64,000 nucleotides of DNA from Verrucomicrobiia bacterium (GTDB taxonomy: Bacteria > Verrucomicrobiota > Verrucomicrobiia > Limisphaerales > DASXHY01), in NCBI GenBank assembly GCA_035629175.1, contig DASPIL010000048.1:1-64000 (forward strand), read 5' to 3'. Below are positions 15,305 to 23,679 of the stretch, piece by piece; positions within the stretch are counted from its first letter, which is position 1, and each line of letters starts with the position of its first letter. The position numbers were made by a program, and so were the translations under genes. The notes beneath the pieces were generated by a model. The model was not told the origin of the DNA. It did no database searches and saw only the letters and a list, made by a program, of their open reading frames with translations.

Positions 15305-17829
15305 GTTCCCACCACCTCCTGACCGGCGCGTTGAAGATCGAAGAGCGTCGGCATGCAGCGCTCAGCTTCAGCCTGCTCGCAGTAGCCAACACCGCAGCGC
15401 CAATACTCCGGTGAAAGCTCAATCCCCCAGCCGATGCGATGCAGGTGAACCGCGCAGTATGGCACCGTGAAGATTCCAGCGAACGGATCCAGAACGATCT
15501 CGCCCGGGTTGCTGTAGCGGTTGATCAGCCGGTTGACGATGTCCAGTTGCAGCGGGCAGACGTGGTTCTCTTCGTTGCGCTTCTGCTGCTCGCTGTTCAG
15601 ACAGTTGATTCGGCTGATGTCGGTCCAGATTCCAGGGTGCAGAGATATCGGCGGAAACAGCATGAAGCTGGCAGGCAGGTAGTCACGCGCCTCCAAAGCG
15701 GCCGCAATATCGACATGCTCCTGCCAGTCGTAAACGTGATTCTTGGAATGCTCCTGCCAGAGCTTCCGCACATTATCCATCGGCATGTTGACGAGCAGTT
15801 CAGGGTCAGGAAGGCGGTTGCCGTTGGACTTCCAAAACCCGGCGGCATCGACCTGCCAATGCGCGCGGAGGTAGATATTTTTGTCCTTCGTGACGGGCAG
15901 GTCGGCGTAGGCGTTCGACAGATCGGTGTGAGGCTTCCGAAAGAGCAGAACGTACTCAGGCATGCCAACGCCCATCTTCGTGGAGTCTTTCGCGTTCTCG
16001 CTCCAACCGAGTCGGTAGGTCTGCGCGTTCTCGCGGACGACGTCGGTGTCGATCGTGATTCGACCGAGGAAGAAGAAGCCGTGCTTTTCAAAGCAATCCG
16101 CTGTCTTGTCACTGAAACGATCAACGGTCGGAACTCCAGTCCCATGCTGGCCACCGAAACGGATTCTGTCTTTGACGTGAATGCAGGCCAGACGCCCTGG
16201 CTTCAGCACGCGGAGCAGATGCGGCACAAGGAAGTCCATCTGCTTGAAGAAATCCGAGTTGTCAGGATTGTGGCCGAAGTCGTTGAAGTTCGGTGAATAC
16301 TCATACTGGTTCCCGAACGGTATTGAAGTGACGATCTGATCAACCCGGTTGTCAGTCCATGTTTGCAGTTCGAGAACGCAGTCGTTGTGGATGGCTCGGA
16401 ACTTTTCGCTGGCCGATTCGACGCGGTCGCAGCCGATTGAACGTTTGATTTCCATAGTTTTGAGGTCGAGGCGGAATTTGCGGAGAAGCTCGGACATCTT
16501 GGCAACCAGCTCGTTGTGCTGTGCCCATTTCTGTTTCAAGACTTCAACGACTGGGTCCTCGGACTCGGTGTAAATGAAGTGGATGTTGACCTGTCGCGGC
16601 TGCTGGAAGCGCTGAATCCGATGCACAGCCTGAATGACGTCGTTGAACTTGTAGCTCGCTCCAAGGAAGATGGCGTCGCAGCAATGCCGCTGGAGATTGC
16701 AGCCCGAGCCAGCAAGGACGGGCTTCGAGGCGAAGTGTTGAAAGTCGTCGGAGAATTCGCCGCGCGAGAACCGCAGGATGATTTCTTCTCGTTCGTCGAG
16801 GTCCTGCGAGCCGTAAACGGTTCTAACGGCCGGTACCAGTTGCTCGATTGCGCGTCGCTCGTCTTCGAGGTCGTGCCAGATGATCCAGTGCGCGTCACGA
16901 TTCTGCGCGATGATTTCTTGCGCCTTCGCGAGTCGAGACACAATGCTGTCGCGCTTCACCTCGGCCAGCTCTTTTAGACCGCTGGACTTGTCGAGGAAGA
17001 GCGCGTGCTGTCCAGCGCGATCGACCATTGCCCAGGCTTTCTTGTGATCGACTGCGACCGAGTGCCAGTGAACTCGAAGCGGTGGAAGCTCGTAACCCTC
17101 ATCGCTGTAACCGAGGTCCGAAGGCCGCTGCATGAACACAGCCCACGATGCGAGCCACGTCCAGAACTGTTCCTCCATGTGCGGGTGCAGGGTGAGGTCG
17201 CCAGCCTTTTTCGGGTTGCGTTTGAAGAACCTGGTAAGCGCCTGCCCGGTGTCCATCACTCCGAGAAAGCCGCCGTAATGGATCAGCTCTTTGTGGCGGT
17301 TTGGCGAAGGCGTCGCGGTGAAGACGAATCGATATGGAATCGCCGAGCCGATCTGGAGAAAGGTCTGATACGTCTTCGATCCGAAAGAACGCAGGACCGA
17401 AGACTCGTCCAAGCCCCAGCCGCAGAACCGGCCGTCGAGCGTGATCTTCCCATCTCGCACCGGCTCGTAATTGCAAATGACGACCCGCGTCTGCGCTGCG
17501 TCGATTTCCGCATCGGTCTGGCAGAAGGTCATTGCAACGTCCATGACCGGCCCGTCTTCGTGGATGAACTGATGCCGGACGCCGAGCGGGCACGTGATCA
17601 GGAACTTCTTTCCCGGGTTGGCTTCTACTGTCCACTTGGCGACCTGCAGGTGCGTGCGAGTCTTACCAAGACCGAAGGCCTTGAAGCATGCACGGCGACC
17701 TCCGCGGACCATCCATTCAGCGATATCCCGCTGATGCGGAAATAGCGACGGGTGCGCTTCGCTCGGAGGCGAGAAACCTTGATGCTGCGCGCGCGGCATC
17801 TTGGACAGAATGAAGTCTTGGTAGGTCAT
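15301..17829 (-). CDS. SNF2-type helicase fused to N4/N6 DNA methyltransferase
   Basis: An 842-residue two-part enzyme. The N-terminal half is a SNF2-like translocase: LFPHQRDIAEW near 30-39, Walker A AFGLGKT at 51-57, degenerate box II DES at 141-143, TATP at 171-174 and motif VI-like QAVHRIQRFQQ at 400-410. The C-terminal half is a beta-class amino-methyltransferase with SIPF (502-505) in place of the usual (D/S/N)PP(Y/F), LLRVLKPGRLACIHVKD, and the SAM-binding LDPFAGIFT near the C-terminus. I recall similar fusions in other phages. A start at 17,922 is rejected because 17,829 overlaps the upstream stop (ATGA). It probably methylates phage DNA while moving along it. Confidence 0.9.
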   Translation of the reverse strand: MTYQDFILSKMPRAQHQGFSPPSEAHPSLFPHQRDIAEWMVRGGRRACFKAFGLGKTRTHLQVAKWTVEANPGKKFLITCPLGVRHQFIHEDGPVMDVAMTFCQTDAEIDAAQTRVVICNYEPVRDGKITLDGRFCGWGLDESSVLRSFGSKTYQTFLQIGSAIPYRFVFTATPSPNRHKELIHYGGFLGVMDTGQALTRFFKRNPKKAGDLTLHPHMEEQFWTWLASWAVFMQRPSDLGYSDEGYELPPLRVHWHSVAVDHKKAWAMVDRAGQHALFLDKSSGLKELAEVKRDSIVSRLAKAQEIIAQNRDAHWIIWHDLEDERRAIEQLVPAVRTVYGSQDLDEREEIILRFSRGEFSDDFQHFASKPVLAGSGCNLQRHCCDAIFLGASYKFNDVIQAVHRIQRFQQPRQVNIHFIYTESEDPVVEVLKQKWAQHNELVAKMSELLRKFRLDLKTMEIKRSIGCDRVESASEKFRAIHNDCVLELQTWTDNRVDQIVTSIPFGNQYEYSPNFNDFGHNPDNSDFFKQMDFLVPHLLRVLKPGRLACIHVKDRIRFGGQHGTGVPTVDRFSDKTADCFEKHGFFFLGRITIDTDVVRENAQTYRLGWSENAKDSTKMGVGMPEYVLLFRKPHTDLSNAYADLPVTKDKNIYLRAHWQVDAAGFWKSNGNRLPDPELLVNMPMDNVRKLWQEHSKNHVYDWQEHVDIAAALEARDYLPASFMLFPPISLHPGIWTDISRINCLNSEQQKRNEENHVCPLQLDIVNRLINRYSNPGEIVLDPFAGIFTVPYCAVHLHRIGWGIELSPEYWRCGVGYCEQAEAERCMPTLFDLQRAGQEVVGT

Positions 17830-18101
17830 ACCACGAAAAGCTTCTGCACCCGGATGAAAGCAAACCGCGCTGTTTTGGTGTTCCGCACCGTGTCGCCTGC
17901 AAGCAGTTTGGCTCTGTGGCACGCTTGCTCCTGAGATTCAAACGGGATCGGGAGCCCTTTTTCTTTCCGGAAGAATTCGATGCAAGGCTTCCGCGTGCGC
18001 AAATCGATTGCCGTCACAATCCAGGCTTCGACATCCTTGAGAACAGGCTCCGGAACGCGAGTTACATCGCATTCTTCAACGGCATGAGTTTCAATGTGCA
18101 T
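17826..18101 (-). CDS. Small phage protein, unknown function
   Basis: A 91-residue protein overlapping the helicase-methyltransferase start by four bases. It contains a mixed strand/helix pattern (EAWIVTAIDLRTRKPCIEFFR, then a helix SQEQACHRAKLLAG) and ends in a hydrophobic FAFIRVQKLFVV. No known domain is recognised. The 100-base gap upstream (18,102-18,201) holds only a possible 20-codon frame starting GTG at 18,205, too short to call. Confidence 0.65.
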   Translation of the reverse strand: MHIETHAVEECDVTRVPEPVLKDVEAWIVTAIDLRTRKPCIEFFRKEKGLPIPFESQEQACHRAKLLAGDTVRNTKTARFAFIRVQKLFVV

Positions 18102-18201
18102 AGTTTTGAAAGTTCGCTCGCGAGTCCCGGCGATGCGGCTGGCTAAAGATAACGAAGAGACTTTGCCTGTTGCATTTCCGGGTTGTTCGCGAGCGTAAGG
18201 G

Positions 18202-18696
18202 TCACCAAGGTTCCTCTTCGCTTTTGACCGGCTCCGAAAACGGGATTGGTGCGGGCGTGTTTCGTGGCAGCTTTTCCTTGTTCGTGATCCACGCGGCCAC
18301 GTAGTTGAATCGCTTCTCCTTGTCCTGCGTGCCAGCCTTGTTTCGCACGCTGGCCCAGCCTCGCAGACCCTTCACCGTGGCTTCGGTGTATTCAATTTCC
18401 TCGCCGTCGGCCGGAACCTTCCCGTTCACGAGCATGTTCGCGCACTTGGTAAACACGGACAGCTTCCATTCGGTTGAGGGATGAAAAATGAACGTCTCCG
18501 TCCACTGGGCGGCTTTCTTCTCGAACGCCTTATCCCTGAAGAAGGCGACCTTGCATTCCATAGTCTCCGAGCCATTGGTTTTGTTTCCGGTGCTGAGCGC
18601 AAAGTCCACGGCGACAATCTCGAACGGATAATCGCCGTCGGGTAACATCTCAAACTGGGTGAACTCTGCTTTGGAATCGAATTTTACGGATGGCAT
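18202..18696 (-). CDS. DUF669-like phage recombination/ssDNA-associated protein
   Basis: A 164-residue protein of the DUF669 type: an early DGDYPFEIVAVDFALSTGNKTNGSETMECKVAF core, a central ETFIFHPSTEWKLSVFTKCANML stretch, then KGLRGWASV and an acidic Pro/Glu-rich tail ending EEEPW. DUF669 genes sit in phage recombination modules and are thought to act on or near single-stranded DNA. An acidic C-terminal tail is also typical of SSB-like proteins. It lies with the exonuclease, coiled-coil and RecT-like genes, in line with that role. Confidence 0.75.
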   Translation of the reverse strand: MPSVKFDSKAEFTQFEMLPDGDYPFEIVAVDFALSTGNKTNGSETMECKVAFFRDKAFEKKAAQWTETFIFHPSTEWKLSVFTKCANMLVNGKVPADGEEIEYTEATVKGLRGWASVRNKAGTQDKEKRFNYVAAWITNKEKLPRNTPAPIPFSEPVKSEEEPW

Positions 18697-18708
18697 AATA
18701 GGTTCTGG

Positions 18709-19767
18709 TTATTCGTTGTCGTCATCATGGTCCCCGCCTTTGGTTGCGGAGAGGGTAAGCGTGTCCTTGGTTCGTTGGATCAAGTCACCAAGCTTCTGCA
18801 CTACCTTGCGCTTGGCAGATGCAATCGACTTCTCTTCAAGCTTAGCTTTGAAGAGCTGATCAAGCCCGAGTCGGTCAGGATACTTCTTAGACGTGTTCAG
18901 GCGGACCTCGCAGGCCTTCAGAAACTCGTCTGCGCTCAACCCGCTGGCTGCGAATGCTGCGGCGACATCGCTGACGAATTGCCGGCCAGATTTCGATTTG
19001 AGCTCGTATCCAGGGAGTTGAAGCCCTCTCTTGGTAGCAGCTTCCATGGCGTGGAACTCAACGGACTCGCCCCATTTCTTCAGCACCTTGCGCCAGAGCG
19101 TCAGAGCGAACGCCAGGTGCTCGGGATTGTCCATCATCTCGGATGGTCGCCATGTCGCAAGGTCGAGCAATCCCGGCTCTTGGTATCCATCAGCAACGAT
19201 CGTGGCTGGCTTAGTAAGCGCAGGACAGATCAGGCGCTTGGCGCACCAACCGCAGTAGTCGCAAGGCTTCGGATGTGGGCTCTCAGCGTTTTCGAGAATC
19301 GGGTTAATGATCTTTTCGCAAGCCTCGGCATCGAATTGAAGAACCTCAGGCTTGCGAGTTGCGCCGAAAAGAAGATGCACTGTCACCACTCCGTCGGCGC
19401 AAAGCGAATAAGCATAGTCCGCCATCTGCGCGGTGTAATCGCGGTGCCGCCACTTGAAGTCGAAGATCGTGCGACCGTTTACAACATCCGGAGTTCCTTC
19501 AGCTTCCGAGAAATCTGGTCGTGTCCACTGGCGTTTTATCTCCCACTCGACGGGGTAACTGTCCGTGGTGTGTGCTCGGATATAATCTGCGGCCCAACGA
19601 ACTGCCTGTTGACTCTCGTCGTCGAGCAACACGAGTTCTGAGTCGTCGCCGTGGTAGTAGAGTCGCAGAGCTGAGTGCCGATCGGTTCCATCCTCGGCGA
19701 ATGTTGTTGATGAACCCTGAAATGATGGGCACTGCGCCACCATTGGTAGTGACGATGGCCGGATCAT
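18709..19767 (-). CDS. RecB/Cas4-like exonuclease with probable Fe-S cluster
   Basis: A 352-residue PD-(D/E)XK nuclease. The catalytic pattern is Asp94 (EGTPDVV) and Asp103-X-Lys105 (IFDFKW). A Cys at 13 near the N-terminus and Cys169, 172, 175 and 181 in the CDYCGWCAKRLICP region match the Cas4/AddB layout that binds a 4Fe-4S cluster. The C-terminal 150 residues resemble DUF2800-type phage proteins. As 5'-3' exonuclease it would make single strands for the RecT-like protein two genes upstream. ATG at 19,767 overlaps the preceding stop, so the 16 extra N-terminal residues are rejected. Confidence 0.83.
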   Translation of the reverse strand: MIRPSSLPMVAQCPSFQGSSTTFAEDGTDRHSALRLYYHGDDSELVLLDDESQQAVRWAADYIRAHTTDSYPVEWEIKRQWTRPDFSEAEGTPDVVNGRTIFDFKWRHRDYTAQMADYAYSLCADGVVTVHLLFGATRKPEVLQFDAEACEKIINPILENAESPHPKPCDYCGWCAKRLICPALTKPATIVADGYQEPGLLDLATWRPSEMMDNPEHLAFALTLWRKVLKKWGESVEFHAMEAATKRGLQLPGYELKSKSGRQFVSDVAAAFAASGLSADEFLKACEVRLNTSKKYPDRLGLDQLFKAKLEEKSIASAKRKVVQKLGDLIQRTKDTLTLSATKGGDHDDDNE

Positions 19768-20594
19768 GAGCGCACCTCGGTCTTGGTTTCGGAGTAGATG
19801 CGAAGCCCCGGGCAACCGCGCATTCCCCCGCGGATCGCCTCGTTGATGGCGGCTGTGTTCGGCTCGATTCTGACGAGATCGCGGTTATCTCTTGCGAGCA
19901 CCCAAATGTCTTCAACATCGAACTTCCAGACCTCCTTCGTGACGAGCCCGGAGACCTTTGCCGGCGCAGCAACTGTGCTTTGTGCTGCGCGGCGTTGCTC
20001 TTCCAGTTGAGCCAGTCGCAATCGTTCCGCCTCCGCCGCCGCTTCGGCTTCCCGCTTCCTCTCTGCAGCTTCGGCTGCCGCGGCAGCAGCAGTTGATTCC
20101 TCGGTCTCATCGAACGATGCTTCCGCCTTGTCGAGTTCCTGCTGACGTTTCAACTCGGCAGCTTCTGCTTCACGCCGAAGCCGTTCCTGTTCTTCCGCGG
20201 CCCTGCGTTTCTCAGCCTCGATTCTAACTAACTCCGCTTGCCGTGCGCTCTCAGCCGCCGCGGCGATGCGTCGCTGTTCAGCCTGGTATTCTGTGACCAA
20301 TCGGTTGATGCGCGTTGCTTCGGCTTCGACCTGGGACACAAACTCCTTGGCTTTGGCATCGATCGCGCGGCCGAGGTCGAGGACCGGTGATTTGACTTCT
20401 GTTCGCGACTTCTCGACGCTCTTGACCAAGCCTTGCAAGGTGCGGAGATGGCCAACAGCTTCTTCGAGCGACCATTCGTCGGACACCACTGCTATCGACT
20501 TGGCCTCTGCTAGCAGGGCATCCCGCTTTGACAGGACATCCGGGGTCAGCTCGACCGAGACATCGGCCAGCTTTGATACGACAAGCGCTTTCAC
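19764..20594 (-). CDS. Coiled-coil phage protein of recombination module
   Basis: A 276-residue protein. Residues about 30-95 are helical (VGHLRTLQGLVKSVEKSRTEVKSPVLDLG), residues about 95-205 are an extreme Glu/Arg/Ala coiled coil, and residues 215-276 form a separate mixed domain (EVWKFDVEDIWVLARDNRDLVRIEP, NEAIRGG, ending with GLRIYSE). The layout recurs in phage proteins encoded beside RecT/Erf annealing proteins, where the C-terminal part is conserved. The function is not known; scaffold or annealing accessory is plausible. Overlaps couple it to both neighbours. Confidence 0.75.
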   Translation of the reverse strand: MKALVVSKLADVSVELTPDVLSKRDALLAEAKSIAVVSDEWSLEEAVGHLRTLQGLVKSVEKSRTEVKSPVLDLGRAIDAKAKEFVSQVEAEATRINRLVTEYQAEQRRIAAAAESARQAELVRIEAEKRRAAEEQERLRREAEAAELKRQQELDKAEASFDETEESTAAAAAAEAAERKREAEAAAEAERLRLAQLEEQRRAAQSTVAAPAKVSGLVTKEVWKFDVEDIWVLARDNRDLVRIEPNTAAINEAIRGGMRGCPGLRIYSETKTEVRS

Positions 20595-21457
20595 TTAGTC
20601 CCCTTGATGTGCTGAATGAATCCAGCCGGGTTCTTCATGATCTTCTTGGCGCGGTCTACCGATAGATCGCTCAGCCCGGTTTGAATCCAAGGCTGAGGGT
20701 GCCGAGCCTTAAGCCATGCGATCGCCGCCTCGATGTTTTCCTCTCCGATGGACTCAGCGATACCCTTGACACTTTCAGCTGTCAGTTTCCCGCGCTCCGT
20801 CAACGCAATGTCGTTAATCGAGAATGGCGCAGCAGCTTTGTTTACCACGGGATTTGTCGGCGCGTCCTGCGGGGGTTGTTGAGTCGGGGAAACGTCGATG
20901 ACTGGCGCGGCTGGTTCCTGCTTGGCTTCAACCTTTTGCTTCTTTAGCAACGGTTCGCTAGAAGCTGCGGGTTGAATATCCTCATCACTGCTATCTCCGG
21001 CGTAAATCTCGGGTGCCAGCATGGCAACTCCATTGGAGATCGCCCTGGCGCGGAGCATGTTGGCTGGCGTCTTTTCCCAGTTCGACTTTGGCCGGATCAA
21101 ACCCTGCGCCTTGGCCTCTTCGATCGTGAACTTCGACGTAATCGTGTTCCCTTCCAGCGCCAGTTCGAGAACGGCCTCCTTGCCATCCGTGCCGTCCTTG
21201 ACCCATTTATGCTTTCCGCCCATTTGCCGAAATTCAGCGAGCGCAGCGAGAGCCTTTTTGGAGAGCTTGTTGTCGAGGATGTGATAAGTCCTCGCGATGA
21301 CAGAAGGCGGTTTGCCCGTTGCGAGACACTCCATCGCAAGCACCTGTCCTTGCTCTACTTTCTCGCAGCCGAACATGCCTGACTTGGCAAGGAATTGGCC
21401 GATGCGTTCGATGGCTTCGACGGGATTGTTGATCTTTGAATACAGTTCGATTTCCAT
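20591..21457 (-). CDS. RecT-like single-strand annealing protein
   Basis: A 288-residue protein. Residues about 1-160 carry the RecT-type core with MECLATGKPPSVIARTYHIL, LSKKALAALAEFRQMGG and the late signature NMLRARAISNGVAMLAPEIYAG at about 133-154. A Pro/Gln-rich linker (about 165-210) joins a small C-terminal helical part. Such proteins anneal complementary single strands made by the partner exonuclease and support phage recombination and concatemer formation. The ATG at 21,457 is preceded by a 55-base gap, so this may begin its own translation unit. Confidence 0.87.
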   Translation of the reverse strand: MEIELYSKINNPVEAIERIGQFLAKSGMFGCEKVEQGQVLAMECLATGKPPSVIARTYHILDNKLSKKALAALAEFRQMGGKHKWVKDGTDGKEAVLELALEGNTITSKFTIEEAKAQGLIRPKSNWEKTPANMLRARAISNGVAMLAPEIYAGDSSDEDIQPAASSEPLLKKQKVEAKQEPAAPVIDVSPTQQPPQDAPTNPVVNKAAAPFSINDIALTERGKLTAESVKGIAESIGEENIEAAIAWLKARHPQPWIQTGLSDLSVDRAKKIMKNPAGFIQHIKGTK

Positions 21458-21512
21458 AGGGTGCTTTCTTTCGTGTTTTGCGGGTTTTACCTACCCGATG
21501 AGGGAAAATTTT

Positions 21513-21731
21513 TTAGTCAGCGAGAATCTTGTCGTGCTCCGAGGACAATTCTTCTGTTGTCATCGCGTGGAATTTGGTCGCGTTACTCAGCGTCCGACCG
21601 TGAATCGCAAGCAGCGTGTCGATAGTCATTCGACGGGCGTGATCCTCGATGCGCAAATATGGATCGCGGTCTCGAGCTGTGACTGGTAGCGCAGAGGTTG
21701 CGTGAACCGTTGTGCTTTGTTCAGTTTTCAT
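21513..21731 (-). CDS. Small phage protein, unknown function
   Basis: A 72-residue protein whose start overlaps the radical SAM gene end by 11 bases. It has a Thr/Ala-rich first third, then RIEDHARRMTIDTLLAIHGR and a short acidic helical end. No known domain. It is kept because it fits the close packing and the frame is otherwise free of competing genes. Confidence 0.55.
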   Translation of the reverse strand: MKTEQSTTVHATSALPVTARDRDPYLRIEDHARRMTIDTLLAIHGRTLSNATKFHAMTTEELSSEHDKILAD

Positions 21732-22728
21732 CGTTCACCTCCGCGTTGAGGTTTTCCGGGCGATAGTTCGCAGCCTCCCATTGCTCCCACGTGAAGCGCT
21801 TATCGTAGGCGCCAATTAGCCAGCGCTGGAACCCGACAAGCTCAGGGGTGCGAACAAATGGCATTGGGTATGGCCGCGCTCCCCATTCCCGTAGCTTGCG
21901 CACCCGGTAAAGCCTGTCCTCCGAGGTCTCTCCAGGCCAAAAGCCAACGAGCATGTAAACCATGACGTGATCCGGCTTCACCCCGTATTTTTTAAGCCTG
22001 TCCAATCCCTCAAACAGCCTGGCTTCGTCTTTACGATTGTCCCAAGCGGTATAGATGCGCTTGGCCTTCATGTCGTCGGCCCGGTAATCGATGCTCGCGA
22101 GTGCTTCCGCTGCCTCATCTGTCAGGAACCGGGCATTGATACCCTGATTGAAACTGACCTTGAAACCGCCTTCGCGAATCTCCGCGATCCGATCGCGCCA
22201 GTGCGGTTGCCCAAAGAAGTCATTATCCAACAGAATCAACTCACGCGGCCACGGTTCGCCCCGCCAAATATCATGGATCGTGTTTTCCTCGCGCATCGCG
22301 CCTTCCTTGCGAGGAACCACGCAGAACGAACAGCGAAGCCGACATCCGCGTTGAGTAAACCCAATGCTTTGTCGGCAGTTCGGGTAAATCGAATAATCCT
22401 GCTTGGTTGTTGTGATCCCGTGCGCTTCCAGAGTAGAAGCCACATCAACACCAGTTCCGCCGACAACCGCATTCGGAAAATGCTCAATGAGTTTTGAGAC
22501 GGATGGGCGGGACTTTTCGAAGATTGCGGAGCCGTAAACGTGGGTAGGCGCATCCCACAACTGGCGCTCAGGGTTTCCAGTCCATCGCAGTTCGACCGAA
22601 TCCCCGCGCTGCTTGTGGTGTGCAGCGATCCGCATCGCCGCAATATTGGGTACCTTTCCGTCAAGTTGAAACACCAGGACGCGGGAAGGCGCACCGTTCC
22701 CGTTCTCCGTTGGCTTTTCAGTGGGCAT
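21721..22728 (-). CDS. Phage-encoded radical SAM enzyme
   Basis: A 335-residue protein with the radical SAM cluster motif CX3CX2C at Cys129, Cys133 and Cys136 (RGCRLRCSFC). Residues about 15-110 resemble the N-terminal Rossmann-like, cobalamin-binding-type region often joined to radical SAM domains (VFQLDGKVPNIAAMRIAAHHK, VVGGTGVD). Later strands include ILLDNDFF and VSFNQGINARFL. The layout resembles B12-binding radical SAM proteins. The substrate is unknown; base, tRNA or protein modification are all possible. It lies among small early genes next to the recombination module. No 7-deazaguanine or other base-modification genes are nearby. Confidence 0.88.
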   Translation of the reverse strand: MPTEKPTENGNGAPSRVLVFQLDGKVPNIAAMRIAAHHKQRGDSVELRWTGNPERQLWDAPTHVYGSAIFEKSRPSVSKLIEHFPNAVVGGTGVDVASTLEAHGITTTKQDYSIYPNCRQSIGFTQRGCRLRCSFCVVPRKEGAMREENTIHDIWRGEPWPRELILLDNDFFGQPHWRDRIAEIREGGFKVSFNQGINARFLTDEAAEALASIDYRADDMKAKRIYTAWDNRKDEARLFEGLDRLKKYGVKPDHVMVYMLVGFWPGETSEDRLYRVRKLREWGARPYPMPFVRTPELVGFQRWLIGAYDKRFTWEQWEAANYRPENLNAEVNDEN

Positions 22729-23029
22729 TCACTACCTCCTTCAATCGCGAAACGCTGTCTGTGTATTTGCCGCTCCTCGGGTAAGCCGCGAGCAGCACAC
22801 GACCGTCGCGCAAAGTCATCTCCAACCGCTTGCCGTTGAACGCTTCAAACAACTTGCATTCGAAGGCGCACCCCCGCCATTCATCACTCCCCATCAGGTG
22901 GACCCATATTTGACCGCTGCTTTCCGGCCGAACACAGAAGGAGGTAACTTTGTGCCTCACCATGATCTTTTTAACGCGCTGGAGGTAATGCGCATCGGTC
23001 GCGTTGAACGTTGTCTCTTTATTGTCCAT
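22718..23029 (-). CDS. Small phage protein, unknown function
   Basis: A 103-residue protein overlapping the radical SAM start by 11 bases and the next gene upstream by 11 bases. It shows alternating strands (TSFCVRPESSGQIWVHLMG, RLEMTLRDGRVLLAAY) and a short helix at each end, suggesting a small alpha/beta fold. No family is recognised. Co-translation with the radical SAM gene is likely from the overlap. Confidence 0.65.
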   Translation of the reverse strand: MDNKETTFNATDAHYLQRVKKIMVRHKVTSFCVRPESSGQIWVHLMGSDEWRGCAFECKLFEAFNGKRLEMTLRDGRVLLAAYPRSGKYTDSVSRLKEVVNAH

Positions 23030-23222
23030 TCGTCCCTCCTGTGATTCGCTCGATGAGCATCTTGCGTTCAGCAGCAGTGGGGTTGTTGAGAAGGTTGGAA
23101 AGGGCTGCGGCTAGCGTGCCGGTCGCAAATGCGTATTGATCTGATACGTCACCAAGCCCACGCTCCTTAGCTGTGGCTGTGGCCCATTCCATGACCTGCC
23201 CAGCAGTGATTGGATCATTCAT
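23019..23222 (-). CDS. Small helical phage protein, unknown function
   Basis: A 67-residue, mostly helical protein (AGQVMEWATATAKERG, FATGTLAAALSNLL, TAAERKMLIERI). No motif is recognised. Its stop and start overlap the neighbouring genes, so it belongs to the same translation unit. Confidence 0.6.
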   Translation of the reverse strand: MNDPITAGQVMEWATATAKERGLGDVSDQYAFATGTLAAALSNLLNNPTAAERKMLIERITGGTNGQ

Positions 23223-23428
23223 CGTTTCGCTCCTTTCGCAGTTCCTTCAATGAATGTGCGCGGATGAATCCGCACCATCTTGCGACCGCGGATAATGACG
23301 CCTGGCAATTGCGCTTTGCGGGCCGTAAGCCAGTGCCGCTCGACCTGCTGCCATGTGCAGAACTGTTCCGGTGTAAGCATCGAATCCAAGTCGAAGCCGG
23401 TTGGCAGGCATCCGGGTTTCTGATTCAT
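23219..23428 (-). CDS. Excisionase-like winged-helix protein (tentative)
   Basis: A 69-residue protein. After a short lead it reads LTPEQFCTWQQVERHWLTARKAQLPGVIIRG, then KMVRIHPRTFIEG. The order helix, helix, wing, with PG before the wing and an IHPRTF end, resembles small excisionase-type DNA-binding proteins of phages. The Met at 23,428 overlaps the upstream stop (ATGA). Excisionase-like proteins also act as transcription factors, so its role is open. Confidence 0.6.
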   Translation of the reverse strand: MNQKPGCLPTGFDLDSMLTPEQFCTWQQVERHWLTARKAQLPGVIIRGRKMVRIHPRTFIEGTAKGAKR

Positions 23429-23679
23429 TCCGTGACCTTGATTTCCCCGCACTGAATGCAGGTGTGAAAGTTTGGGGAATCGCAGCGCCAGGTGTGATCG
23501 CATGGAGTTGAATCGCGGAGGTCTTCTGGTTCAGTGACCGTCTTCACGTCGACACGAAAACCATGCTCGTCTTGCGTTGCAATTGGAGCCTTGGTGATTC
23601 GCAGTCCGAAAAACAGACCTGCACATCCGCCGACCACTATGCCGAGCAAAAGCTGAATGATCGTAAACTTCGCGTTCAC
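23425..23679 (-). CDS. Small membrane protein with possible zinc-binding tail
   Basis: An 84-residue protein starting at GTG 23,679, which overlaps the preceding stop (GTGA). Residues about 5-27 form one membrane segment (FTIIQLLLGIVVGGCAGLFFG). The C-terminal part has Cys at CDHTWRC and CIQCG with a His between, a likely zinc-ribbon-like knuckle. Topology and role are unknown. Confidence 0.6.
   Translation of the reverse strand: MNAKFTIIQLLLGIVVGGCAGLFFGLRITKAPIATQDEHGFRVDVKTVTEPEDLRDSTPCDHTWRCDSPNFHTCIQCGEIKVTE

Noticed and set aside
18146-18205. 20-codon GTG frame downstream of the DUF669 gene
   Set aside because: Coupled by GTGA but far too short and without conservation evidence.
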